In this document: one piece after another, positions 47,101-56,907 of the stretch
Numbering within the stretch: the stretch's first letter is position 1
Layout: each line of letters begins with the position of its first letter
Assembly (NCBI GenBank): GCA_905178155.1
Contig: CAJINV010000020.1
Location: 372,001 to 436,000, forward strand
Direction: 5' to 3'
Source: Amoebophrya sp. A120
Taxonomy: Eukaryota > Sar > Dinophyceae > Syndiniales > Amoebophryaceae
DNA: 64,000 nt
The notes under the pieces: model-generated
The model's input: only the letters and a program-made list of their open reading frames with translations
What the model was told of the DNA's origin: nothing
Databases searched by the model: none
Made by a program: the position numbers and the translations under genes

Positions 47101-48097
47101 CACAATTTTGACCAGGAGGTGATAAAACCGCAGGCGATCCGCGAGGCCTGCCGGGCACTGAGAAAAAAGTGCATTGAAAAGCGCGTATTTTTGGAATCTA
47201 CCTTTTTTTTGCTACCAGATCCCTTGAAAGATTTGCGGGTCAGGGTCTATATACCTACTATTAGATTCAGTGCTACTCTTCAACTCCAGTTCGAAATAGT
47301 TCGCTTTGAATGTTCATTTTCCCATCCTGATTCATTCCCACCAGGTTTCTGAGAAGACGGTGAAGGAGATCCTGCGTAAGTCCGGGAGCACTCATATCCT
47401 GAGTAAAAATGTCCCCGCACCAGAGTCAAGATGGAAAATTTGCTAGGCACATCAGCCACCTTTGGTTGTTTCGCATGACAAGTTTCGATCCTGATAGTGT
47501 AATCCTGTTGAGCTAGTTCTGAAGCATCACAGATCTAGAGCATCATGCTGGTTCCAGCATCACAAATTCCAAAACACGACGAGAAAATAGTTCTCATGGG
47601 GCTCCGCATGAGAAACTGTTTTGGCATGCGGATTGGCATGACAACTGAACTCTGGGGTGGAGACGTATTTACTCAGAATAACTCAGATCGGCAGTTTTTT
47701 CCTTCGCGTGGACCTGGAGCCCATCTACATTGACACGCTGCTCCACACGCTTCGTGCCTACGGCGGGACAAGCACGGAAAACAACATGGGCTCCTGTCGA
47801 CTGGCGCTGTTTTTAGACCCCTGGCAGACGTCAACCGTCGCGGATGACATTCAGCTCTGTGATTTCTTCTTTACCAATCAAAAACGCAGCATCAACAGCG
47901 TTGGACAGAAGGAGTTCGAGGCAAAGGTCGACAAGGTGTCCGAGTACAAGCAGTACGAGCTGGAGCATTTGTTTCTGCTGTTTTCCGACTCCCAGGAGCG
48001 AATTGAGTTGCGCATGCCCATAAAGAACGTGAAAAACAATCCGCTTTTGCTCTCCCAACTGACGCACCAAAAACTCGTGGCTACGGGGGGAAAGTGA
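44102..48097 (+). CDS. Coiled-coil protein with basic Pro/Ser-rich head (625 aa, 11 exons)
   Basis: Exons 44102-44213, 44359-44626, 44816-44984, 45257-45303, 45571-45623, 45835-45865, 46134-46400, 46533-46825, 47009-47184, 47345-47394 and 47686-48097; total 1,878 nt. Six introns are introners (F, A, A, G, A, B); four are GT-AG. The head is basic (MVARPPSGRPTSAPGARRSG), like tubulin-binding or ciliary coiled-coil proteins. Residues ~70-330 are heptad-rich coiled coil (DLYFNTRKDLRKLETICEAL; TQIETLQGKMKEIEEKEQLA). The C-terminal ~250 residues look globular (MLRKTAPHLFSNGELRILDF; FFLRVDLEPIYIDTLLHTLR; LRMPIKNVKNNPLLLSQLTH). No named family was recognised; a flagellar or cytoskeletal role is a guess. 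Coding exons between introners are as short as 31 nt. Confidence 0.75.
44627..44810 (+). mobile_element. Introner, family F
   Basis: Perfect terminal inverted repeat TATGCATTGCAAAAGTATC / GATACTTTTGCAATGCATA. Flanks TACCA and AGCCA match at 3 of 5. Removing 189 bases joins VEYQ to KDKQLYDLLL in frame within a coiled coil. It holds an in-frame stop if read through. Confidence 0.8.
44985..45251 (+). mobile_element. Introner, family A
   Basis: TATCAAAAGTACTTAAAAATG at left, CCAGACCCAGACACTTTTGA at right, between direct repeats CGATC (44980-44984 and 45252-45256). The inner GCATCAAGAAGCCCTCAAAA also occurs in the copy at 55576. Confidence 0.9.
45304..45565 (+). mobile_element. Introner, family A
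   Basis: TATCAAATGCAAAAGTGTC and inverse, between direct repeats GAGGT (45299-45303 and 45566-45570). Only 47 coding bases separate it from the previous introner. Confidence 0.92.
45624..45829 (+). mobile_element. Introner, family G
   Basis: Starts TATCAAACAAAAAAAGTTCG and ends ACAAACTTTTTTCTCTCCATA (about 30-bp imperfect TIR including GTCACGATCAC / GTGACTGTGAC), between direct repeats GTTCT (45619-45623 and 45830-45834). Confidence 0.88.
45866..46128 (+). mobile_element. Introner, family A
   Basis: TATCAACTGCAAAAATGTC and CAGACATATTTGCAATCTATA, between direct repeats AAGCA (45861-45865 and 46129-46133). A 31-nt coding exon lies between it and the family-G copy. Confidence 0.92.
47395..47680 (+). 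mobile_element. Introner, family B
   Basis: Starts TATCCTGAGTAAAAATGTCC and ends GACGTATTTACTCAGAATA, between direct repeats ACTCA (47390-47394 and 47681-47685). Removing 291 bases gives GSTQIGSFFLRVDLEP in frame. Confidence 0.9.
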
Positions 48098-48916
48098 CTG
48101 AGCACATACATATGATAAATTTTCTGAGCTGCAGCATGTTGGCGTCGGTCGTGCCCGGTCTGCCTCACAGGGTTGATGTTGCGCGGGGAACTACGCCAGA
48201 CCTTGCGCAAAGAAAGACGTACTGCCCTCTTTGGGAACAACCCGAAGAAAGCAAAGACCTCGGAGGATCATGATGAAGTTCACTAGAATTATCGGGCGCA
48301 TGATTTATTTCAAGCGGATGCAGAACTCGTCGTGTTCTTCGGTCGGGACTCTAGAAGACTGCAGCGCTTGGTGCAGGAATCGATGGTCGTGTTTGTGATT
48401 TGGTGTGTGGATGTTATGGTTGCTTTGCTTTGTATTTTCTTTTTTTTTCCGATTCCGCTGTACGTGTGCCGTTTATCGTTGCATGATTCCAGGCACCAAG
48501 CAGGATCATGATCATGAAATGAGATCAATTTGTTCTTGGTCTGTTGTGGCCTTTGATACCTAAACAAGCAGCGGATCATCGCGCGCCCCACGTCAGGATC
48601 CGAAATCAGGCTCTAATGCTTTTAAGTGCTGGCACTTTGATATCGGATTGCTGACCTCCCCTGACGCCAGAAACAGTGCTGATGGACGAATGAAAACAAA
48701 TATTTTCGGCACTAACATCCAAAAGAAAAAGTACGTATACGAACGTGCTGCAATTTTATTCCTGTCGGCCCCATTGTTTTAGCCAATTTGGTGAAAAAAT
48801 ACGATTTTCTCGCCTGTTTTCCTCGACGACTAAACAAAAGAGAGTTTGGAAAATTTCGTATGTAATTTTGCCGATTTCTTTCATCATTGCCTATACTTTA
48901 AAAAAATTGAGAAAAG
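48098..48916. other. Intergenic, no gene seen
   Basis: Spacer with AT-rich stretches. The + frame at 48745-49041 overlaps the start of the next gene in another frame and is not called. Confidence 0.5.
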
Positions 48917-49562
48917 ATGTTCCCCAGTTTTCTCCTGTACCCTATTTGGCTTCTCGCCTCCCTGCTTTTCCCGGCGGTGCAAAGTTTGCAGGCCCTACAC
49001 ACAGAGGAGCCCGCTACGATGAAGGTACGTGTACAACATAGTAGTCGTGTTTCATCTTTCTGTTGAGATGCTATCTCAACACTCATTGCTACACCAATGC
49101 CAGGTGGCTTGCGCCAAATGCAGGTGCACCAAAAATGCAGAGACTGGTAATATACTTGAACCTACGTCGGTGTAACGCTGCATGACAGAGTTGTAGATTC
49201 TAGCACGACAGGAGCTTGATGAAGACGACCTCTAATAATTGAAAACGAAACCTCCAAAACAGCTTTGGCTTTTCTACTGGGTACTGTACGCCGTCGCCAG
49301 CTGGGTGTGGAATTACACCTTTATCCCACTAATCCTGGAGCTTCCGTTCTACGTGGTCTCAACCCTGCTTTTCGACCTCTTTTTCGAGGCGCAGATCGCC
49401 GTGGTCGTCCTTCTGGTCTACCCGAAATTTGCCTACCTGGACAAATTGCTGACCTTTGTCACCCAAAAGGAAGTGGAAGCCGTGGTAAAGCAGTACGTGC
49501 AACTAGCGCAGCAGAAGGGGGAAGCACTGCTGGCGCAGTATGTGGACAAGAAGAAGAAGTGA
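48917..49562 (+). CDS. REEP/DP1/HVA22-like ER membrane protein (135 aa)
   Basis: Exons 48917-49024 and 49263-49562, joined by a GT-AG intron in phase 0 (GTACGT donor, AAACAG acceptor). The product starts MFPSFLLYPIWLLASLLFPA, then SLQALHTEEPATMK, then LWLFYWVLYAVASW, a second hydrophobic hairpin (FIPLILELPFYVVSTLLFDL) and VVLLVYPKFAYLDKL. This order (P-x-x-SL-x-AL, an acidic turn, L-x-YW-x-x-YA, hydrophobic hairpin, YP) fits the TB2/DP1/HVA22 family, which bends ER membranes. The tail is helical (EAVVKQYVQLAQQKGEALLA) and ends in Lys residues, like an ER-retention tail. It is shorter than most REEPs. The match rests on pattern, not a search. Confidence 0.72.
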
Positions 49563-50307
49563 AGCAGATGATACTCCGGTGAATAGACGGGTAGGGGCAG
49601 CGGTCTCCACTTCTACTCCCACTGCTCCTTGTCTATTGCGGGAATAAAGCGAGCAACGGAAGAACCCGGAGGACGCACGTAGCACTGCTCCAAAAAAATT
49701 CTCCAGTTGCCTCATCTTTTTTGAGAATACATAGTGACCACGATCTACTTCGCGAGAAATAAGAAATCTGAAGCGACCTCTCAATCCTCTCCGAACGTGT
49801 TTGCTCTTACTTGTAGAGAGCGCTTTCAAACTGACCGAAATTGACTTGGTGCTTGTTCAACTACAGTATTGGTATCTGGATCTGTAATGTCTCGATCATG
49901 CCCTGGCCCTGGGTGAACTTTTAGAGATCGTACTTTCACAGATCATGCTTTCCACTTTCTTTTCCTGCATCAGCTTCTTATCACACTTCCAGCCGAGGAG
50001 TAAAAGATGTGCGAAATCCTGATGATCCAGAAGTTTGCGAAATTGGATGCCTATGAATGTGTGAATATGTGTTTCTTTATCCAATAAAGATACACGATTT
50101 CTGGTCGATTTCAAAGTTCATGAGATATTCCACAAATCTTTTGCTTTTCACAGCGACAAGAAGTAAAATGACTTTTGGCAACTACAGCGCAATTTAAAAG
50201 CAAGCGACACCTATGATTGGACGATTCTGATTTTGAAAGCAAAAGGCCTATATTCTCTCTCGTCCTGTCTGTTCAGCATTTCTAAGTAGTAAAAACGCAT
50301 TACCATC
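49563..50307. other. Intergenic, no gene seen
   Basis: AT-rich spacer between the REEP-like stop and the splicing-factor start. No coding pattern. Confidence 0.5.
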
Positions 50308-51451
50308 ATGGCGGAGGGGACCGCGATAGATCCAGCGGATCAGACGCAGCTGGATTACAAGGCGCAGCCGCCAAAGGTCAGATTTCGCAACTACTACCCA
50401 AAAACACCAGCGCTCCAGGCGGGCGTGCAACAGCGACTCACAACGACAGAAATAGAACAACAGGTACTGAGCTTTTGCAACGCGACGTTTTATTTTTGTG
50501 GCAAATTATCACCCAGCGCAGCAAGAGAAACATTAGACACGTTGTTGCGTTCGCATGACAAGTTTTGCACCGATTGAGGCATCTTAAATTTGTGATGCGT
50601 AGAAGAGCTATATGACAACGGAAAAAGTGACGCAGATTTGGCATGACAAAGATATAACTGTAACAAACACCCCAGATCGACAGCATCCTGGAGGCGAACC
50701 AGGAGGCTTTGGACAAGAAGGACTGGATGGCGCCGACCGCGTCGAAGAAGAACTGGGACATCATATCCTGAGTAAAAACGTACCCACACCAGAGTTGTAA
50801 TGCAGATTTGCAAAGACAGGAAGACTTGTAATGCGCATCCCCATGATAGCCGTTTCCAGTCGTGTTTTGGAATTTGTGATGCTGTGAACAGGATGAGCAG
50901 ATGAATCAGTGATGCGGCTGCACTTGCTAACCTGCACTACCCTGCATAGTGCAACTTGTCATGCGTGACTCACAAAACTCCTAGGTTTGTGTTGCAAAAT
51001 CCCCATCCTGACTCTGGTGTGGGTGCGTTTTTACTCAGGATACATCAAGCGGGATTTTACACGGAAACTGCAGAAGCTGGAGAAGAGAACGGAAACCGCC
51101 ATGGTGAAACTGATTCGGAAGCAACTGCTCGAGTCCCAGGGGAAGGCGGCGGCCGCCACAGCGCAGACGGAAGAAGAAGAAAAACAGTTGACCGAGGAAG
51201 CTCTACTCTCCGGCAGCAAAGCGTCCGGCTCGTCTTTGAAGCAAGACATTTTGCAGGAGGAAGACAGGATAAGAAACGGGTCCTCCGCCGCGGGGTCGAG
51301 CTCCAGCCGAGCGCCAAACCAGGTGGACGTAGAGATGCCGGATGCGAACGAGGACGGAGACGTTCGGCAAGACGGCAGTGAAGCCATGAAACAGTTCGGA
51401 AGACAGCTGGCAGAGATGCGCGACGAAGATTTGCTGAGTGATTCAGATTGA
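50308..51451 (+). CDS. CCDC12 / Cwf18 pre-mRNA splicing factor (215 aa)
   Basis: Exons 50308-50463, 50676-50763 and 51048-51451. The family hallmark VRFRNYYPKTPALQAG is near residue 24. The second hallmark, KKNWDIKRDFTRKLQKLEKR followed by TETAMVKLIRKQLLES, exists only after removing a family-B introner between NWDI and KRD. Cwf18/CCDC12 is a component of the activated (NTC-associated) spliceosome in yeast and human. Intron 1 (50464-50675) is GT-AG and joins EIEQQ to IDSILEANQEAL. The tail (KQDILQEEDRIRNGSSAAG; MPDANEDGDVRQDG) is acidic and Ser-rich. A splicing factor whose own transcript needs non-canonical removal of an introner is notable. Length is close to that of other family members. 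Confidence 0.9.
50764..51042 (+). mobile_element. Introner, family B
   Basis: Starts TATCCTGAGTAAAAACGTAC and ends GTGCGTTTTTACTCAGGATA, ~35-bp TIR including CCACACCAGAGT, between direct repeats CATCA (50759-50763 and 51043-51047). Removing 284 bases rebuilds the conserved NWDIKRD motif of CCDC12. Confidence 0.95.
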
Positions 51452-52296
51452 TCATAATCCAAGATAGAACCTGTAGAGGCTCTTGGAACTACACGACATC
51501 GTCATGAATCAAGTGTTGTACCACGAAAACGAAGTACCAAGTACCAAGAAAGCGCCAAGGGATTTGTTCCAAGAAATAATGCCACGCGTGCAAGTAGACC
51601 CTCCAGATGGGCGTGGTCGCAATGGTGTTGCGGGCGTTTTGTTCATGTCGATGTTCGATCCAAGACTAGTTGGGCTCCCGAGGAGGAAATTAGTTATGGA
51701 GACGATCACAAAAAGTCAGGGGCTTTGACTGCTGCAAAAATGCTTTTTTTTTGTGTGCTTGAAGGTGAATGAAGGGATCACGATCTGTGGATAGTCTTGT
51801 TGTTTGGGGTAAGTTAACGGTTTACTTGTGTCGAGGTTCCGAATTGAATCACTTGGTGACGACAGTACCAAAATCAAGTTGTTGAAGTTTTTTCTGCTCT
51901 GCCTTTTGTAAAAGTAGACGGGGATGTAGTTGATGATGAAGATCCGCACCCGCACGACCTTTATCTACTGTGTAGTTTGTGGACCTAAAAAAGAAGTTCA
52001 AATCGGTTGAGGTTTTTAAGTTGGTGAAAAAAGCAAGCAGCTAGGGAGTTTTGTGTTTTGAAAATAGGAGCCGTGTCATCTGACGCTTGCACTTGCGGTA
52101 AACGATCTTGTAAGAAGAGTAGGTCTTCTTGTTTTATTTCAATTGTTATCTTCATACAAACACAAACCCAAAGCGGCACGTGATGTGAATGCATATCTGA
52201 CAGGTATATAATCTATATTTGAGTCATCCTCATCTCCGCGGCGCAGAGGGGAAGAAGAATCTGTCGCTTCTAAAAAGATCAGCAATTCACTGCACC
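51452..52296. other. Intergenic with one small open frame
   Basis: A 74-codon ATG frame at 51504-51728 (MNQVLYHENEVPSTKKAPRD, later LFMSMFDPRLVGLPRRK) could be a small gene or part of the CCDC12 3' end; support is weak. Nothing seen in 51730-52296. Confidence 0.3.
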
Positions 52297-55200
52297 ATGG
52301 ACTACTACACGACAAGAACTGCGGATCAGCATGATCTCTGGGCACCACCAGAAGACGCACCGTATTGGCGCGTCTCCCGAGACTGCACCGAATGCAGTCG
52401 CACTTTGGCATGCTACGAGGCTTCGCCAAGTTTCAGCAGCGACGGGGCCGACAACATCGCGCGAAGTCACCCCTTGCACGAAAGGGACCGCGGAAGAATG
52501 CACGGGGACAGCTTTCGCCCGATTAATTTTGACCAATACAAGAAGCTCACTGTGCAGACGCTGCTGTGCGAATTCAAACCTCCTGCAGGAGCAAAAGCAT
52601 CTTCCGGGTCGTCCTCGTCCTCCTCCTCTTCTTTCTCCGGAGTTGTAGATCCTCCTGCGAAACAAGAAGCCGGTCGAAGCGGGATAAAGAAAACGACTCC
52701 CAGCAGCACCATAAAACCAGCGACAGCAGGCCCGGAGGAGCCCACGCGAGGACCACCGGAGGAAGAGAGACCAAGTAGACGGAACAAGCTGATCATTCCG
52801 GAAAAACGCGATTTCGTTGAAGTTGGCACGTCTTACTACGACACGCTCGCGCAGTGCTGCTACCCGGAGCAGATGGAGCGTGACGGGAGTAGCAATTGCT
52901 ACTATTTGGAGTCCTGCTACCAGCTCAAGTACAGCAATTGCGAGAAGTGGCTCGGTTTACCCACAGCCACCGGCATCAGCATCGACGCCATTCCGCAAAA
53001 CGTGGAGATGCTGCCCCGAACCTCGAACAATTTCACGAAAATCGCGAAGCCGGTAGCCGGAAGAGCGATGGACGTGGCGGAGCGGGCGCGCGTGGACTTT
53101 CTGCGAAAGGACCACTTGCGGGACAAGGTCTTGCAGTTCTGGGACAGCAAGGGGTGGCTGGTCCCGTGGGACATCTGCTACAACCAGGCCGCTCAGAATA
53201 TGGCGTTCTCAATCGTTACATTCTCAACTGTTACATCGATTTGTAATGCAAGAACGGCAAAACTAAAAGGGGTGACCTTGCGCGTATTGCATGACAGATT
53301 CGGCGCAGATTCTCAGCCTGTGTGGCTCTTCGAGAATTTGTCATGCGAAGCAGCTTGATCGTGTCAATTCTGATTGTAATTTTGCATGACAAATCACGTA
53401 ACAGTTGTGAATGTAACATTTGAGAACGCCATACAGAAAAATCGCGTTTGGGAGCAGGATTTTACGGATCCTTGCTTTCTCGACTGGCTTTACCGCCAGG
53501 AGAACCCAACTCTGGCGGACTTTTTGCCACACAAGAAGAAGAATTCGTGCGCGGATGAAAATAGTACCACGACCGGAGGTAATGGTAACAGTAACTCCAG
53601 CTCCAGGGTAACGCGGGCGGATAGCACGACAGCGAGCACGACCGCGGAAGGTGGGAGCTCCACGAGGCAAAGTGTGGACAATTTGATAGAGGATGTCGAG
53701 GCGGTGGCCGCTGGACGAGGAGGGCCACAGCAGCCAGAAACAGAATGGGGTACAGAAAGATTTTTGTGTTTGTGATTTACTGTGTGTCAGGGCGATCATG
53801 CAGTAGTTTCTCGCGGCCCCTGATTTGTTTCCTCATTGCGCGTTCACGATTTAGTTTTGCAGCCCTGGTTCTTGTGCAGGACTTCTGATCATGATGAACT
53901 ACTGCCTTCTACATTTGCGAAGCCACGGAACAACGAAACATAGGTGTAGAAGAAGGCGACGATCACGATACGCAGGCGAAGATGAACATCACCACCTCCG
54001 GCGCCAAAGTAGAAGAACCTCGAGATCTTCATGAAGGCCCCGCCTCGCTGCTGCACGATGTGCCGAAAGAAGTCGCGGAGCAGAAGGTAGCAGAGTGGCG
54101 AGAAAAGGACGAAGCGGAGAAAAATAGCACCCCGTTGCCGGACAACCACGTCTACCTCTACGGGCTTTTGCCTGAAAAAATGCACGAGATGCGCAAAGCG
54201 GAGGAGACGGCAACACCTTGCGCCGAGCACGGAGTGCCCAACTGCAAAAGATGCTCCTTCGTTGGGGCCCGCACCTGCGCGACGTCGTCGATCAATGAGC
54301 CCACCAAGTACCTGCTGGAACTGCTTTCCTACAACAACATGCTGCACCTGCTGAAGCGGCAAACGGTGGAAACCGAGGCTCTGTCCTCGATTTTACGGAG
54401 GCACAAAGTGCTCATGGTCGACACGCTGCTACGCAATTGCGAAAAAAGACCAGTGTCGAGGACGCAGTCGCAACAAGGTCTGCGTGATAATGTGATGTGA
54501 AGACTTGTTTTTGCCTGCTTAAGACATCTGTTGAGCAGACATGTAAGTATTGATTTGATTTCGGGCTGCAGCTCTTCTCTTTATCCGACAAATAAGCGTA
54601 TTTGTGTTCTTGCCCATACATAGTCAACTGCTCCTGCAAAACGAAAACTCGGCGACTGCCACCTTTGCTGGACTGGTTTATTTTTCAACCACTTGCATAA
54701 GCCAAGTTGGATTTGGAAGGTGCGGATGGTGAAATTCTGCGGGATTTGATGTGGAACCATTTTCAGAAGTTTGGCCTGCTCTCCCTGCCGCGCTTGATCA
54801 TTTTCGAGGCGAACGCCACCAACTGGGCCGAGGCGCAGATGATTATCCTGAGTAAAAACGTACCCACACCATAGTCAAGATGGGGAATCGGCTAGACAAG
54901 TCCACAAGTTTTGGCTGTTTTGCATGACAAATTTGCATTCGTAGTGTAGTGCGGTTTGAGCTAGCTCAGCAGCATCACAGATCTAGCATACCATGCTGAT
55001 TGGAGCATGACAAATTGCAAAACACGGCTAGAAAATGCTTCTCATGGGGCTCCGCATGAGAAACATTTTCAGCATGCAGATTTGCATTACAACTCTGGTG
55101 TGGGTACGTTTTTACTCAGGATAATGATGTTGCAGTCCCTGGAGTCCTGGTTTGGGTACAAAACCCAAGACTTCTTCTACCAGGGAATGCGCAAATGCCA

Positions 55201-55927
55201 CCCGGCTAGTATCCTGAGTAAAAACGTACCCACACCAGAGTTGTCATGCGACTTTGCCATGACAGGAACATTTGTGATGCGCAACCCCATGACAGGCATT
55301 TTCAATCGTGTTTGGGAATTTGTAATGCTGTAAACAGGAGCAGCAGATCGATTTGTGATGCGGCTTTCCTTGCTAACTTGCACTACCTTACGGACTGAAA
55401 CTTGTCATGCGTGACTCACAAAACTCCTAGGCTTGTGTTGCAAAATCCCCATCCTGACTCTGGTGTGGGTACGTTTTTACTCAGGATAGCTAGCGCGGGC
55501 CAGGTCTCGGACATGAAGGTGGAGCTACCGGAGGAGGTGGAGAGGGTGAAGCAGAAACTGTGGGAGGAGGTCATCTATCACATGGAAAAAATGTCTGGGT
55601 CTGGAAGAATGCAACTTGTGATGCTGCATTTGGATTCCAAAAGAATTTGTGTTGCGTGAGTACCTAAGGAAAGGCAATTTTTGCTACGCTGAGAAGGCAT
55701 TTGTCATGCGGAATACGCATCAAGAAGCCCTCAAAAAATCTGTATTGCTAGGGGATGCATCACAGACATCATGGCTCATGCAAGACGTGCGTGACAAGTG
55801 TCAGAATCTTCCAGACCCAGACATTCTTACAGTTGATATCATCCAGGTGTTTCACACGCTGGAGGAGCAAGAGCAGCGGCAGATGAATCGAGCGAAGGAA
55901 CAGGAAAAAAGGAAAAATTTTTTATGA
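52297..55927 (+). CDS. Hypothetical multi-domain protein with coiled-coil tail (711 aa, 7 exons)
   Basis: Exons 52297-53198, 53439-53749, 53944-54477, 54702-54843, 55129-55209, 55494-55575 and 55844-55927; total 2,136 nt. Four introns are introners (H, B, B, A); two have GT-AG ends. The N-terminal part is ordered and Cys/Tyr/Trp-rich (DAPYWRVSRDCTECSRTLAC; YYDTLAQCCYPEQMER; VLQFWDSKGWLVPWDICYNQ) with a Ser-rich insert. Later blocks are PDNHVYLYGLLPEKMHEMRK, CAEHGVPNCKRCSF, KYLLELLSYNNMLHLLKRQ and DLMWNHFQKFGLLSLPRLII. The C-terminus is coiled coil (EEVERVKQKLWEEVIQVFHT; EEQEQRQMNRAKEQEKRK). CAEHGVPNCKRC might bind zinc. I do not recognise the family. The ordered blocks and consistent splicing show a real gene. 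Confidence 0.72.
53199..53433 (+). mobile_element. Introner, family H
   Basis: Starts TATGGCGTTCTCAATCGTTA and ends AACATTTGAGAACGCCATA, about 40-bp imperfect TIR, between direct repeats CAGAA (53194-53198 and 53434-53438). Removing 240 bases joins NQAAQ to KNRVWEQD; read through, the frame meets a stop. Confidence 0.9.
54844..55123 (+). mobile_element. Introner, family B
   Basis: TATCCTGAGTAAAAACGTAC at left, GTACGTTTTTACTCAGGATA at right, between direct repeats ATGAT (54839-54843 and 55124-55128). Confidence 0.95.
55210..55488 (+). mobile_element. Introner, family B
   Basis: Same perfect 20-bp ends as the copy at 54844, between direct repeats GCTAG (55205-55209 and 55489-55493). An 81-nt exon separates the two copies. 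Its inner sequence is closer to the copy at 50764 (shared CTTGTCATGCGTGACTCACA) than to its neighbour. Confidence 0.95.
55576..55838 (+). mobile_element. Introner, family A
   Basis: TATCACATGGAAAAAATGTC and CAGACATTCTTACAGTTGATA, between direct repeats TCATC (55571-55575 and 55839-55843). Removing 268 bases joins EEVI to QVFHTLEEQE. Confidence 0.92.
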
Positions 55928-55982
55928 CATAAAAAATTGATGACTGCTCTTTGATGTTCTCGTTTTCGTCTAACACGAATGA

Positions 55983-56367
55983 ATGTACACACTATTGAAG
56001 AAGATTCCCAAAACCACCCTATTCAGAAAGGTTTTGGCCAAGAAGAACATACACTGTAAATGTACACAGTATAATGATGTTGTTGTTGAAATGAACAATA
56101 TCCAAGAAAAAAACTGTGTAAGTGTAACTTTCTTTGAGGAACAGCATCACAAATTTGCTCTGCATGACAGAGAAAATCTGTCGTGCGTGGCTTGTAAGGG
56201 AAAATACACATGAAAAGAGGGCCGCATGGTTGTCCGGCATGACAGGTGTATCTCTGCTGCATGTTCTGCAACACAAATTTACACTTACACAGTTTTTTTC
56301 TTGCATAAACAACCAGCACGAACGTGACAGCGACTTTCTGGAACGACGGACATTTTTACACATCTGA
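55983..56367 (+). CDS. Possible small protein split by an introner (57 aa)
   Basis: An ATG frame (MYTLLKKIPKTTLFRKVLAK, then DVVVEMNN) runs into a family-E introner. Removing it at its AACAA repeats continues QHERDSDFLERRTFLHI and stops. It begins only 55 bp after the previous stop, so it may be a separate small gene or a 3' region of that transcript. It has no recognisable domain. The introner is the main hint that this DNA is transcribed. Confidence 0.35.
56099..56307 (+). mobile_element. Introner, family E
   Basis: Starts TATCCAAGAAAAAAACTGTG and ends CACAGTTTTTTTCTTGCATA, between direct repeats AACAA (56094-56098 and 56308-56312). Confidence 0.9.
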
Positions 56368-56907
56368 AAACGATATTGATGAAGAAGAACCAACAAACGA
56401 GAAAAACGATTTTTGCATCACAAACTTTATCTTGGTGTTTCGCTTGTTGTTGTACTTGTCTTTCCAAAAACCCGGCCGGTTCTAGCGAAGATCCAAAAAA
56501 CCAAAACGATACGTGTGGGCACTTCGGGTTTTTCACATGGTCTTTTTCGTATCTATAGCGATCATTGTACAATTAGGGTTTAAGGATTTAGGGTCTCTCC
56601 ACATCTTGAGCAAGAATTGTGCGCGCGCGTTTTTACCGCTCTCCCATCTACTCAGCAGGATGCGCTTGAAACATTTACGATCATACCGAGCTCGATCAAG
56701 TTATTTAGCTGCGCTTCTAACGGCTTCAGCTTCTTCGTGCGAAAAATTGCAGATTCATTTTCATGATCCATTGTTATACTGTTGAGTAAAACTACTCCAA
56801 CGCTAGATGAGACCCGTTTTCCGGCACAAGGCAAAAAAAAATATGTTCATCACAAGCACCACTCAACAGAAACACGACCAGACTGACAAAAGGAACGCAA
56901 GATCATC
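56368..56907. other. Intergenic, no gene seen
   Basis: AT-rich spacer before the methyltransferase start. Short frames only. Confidence 0.5.
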
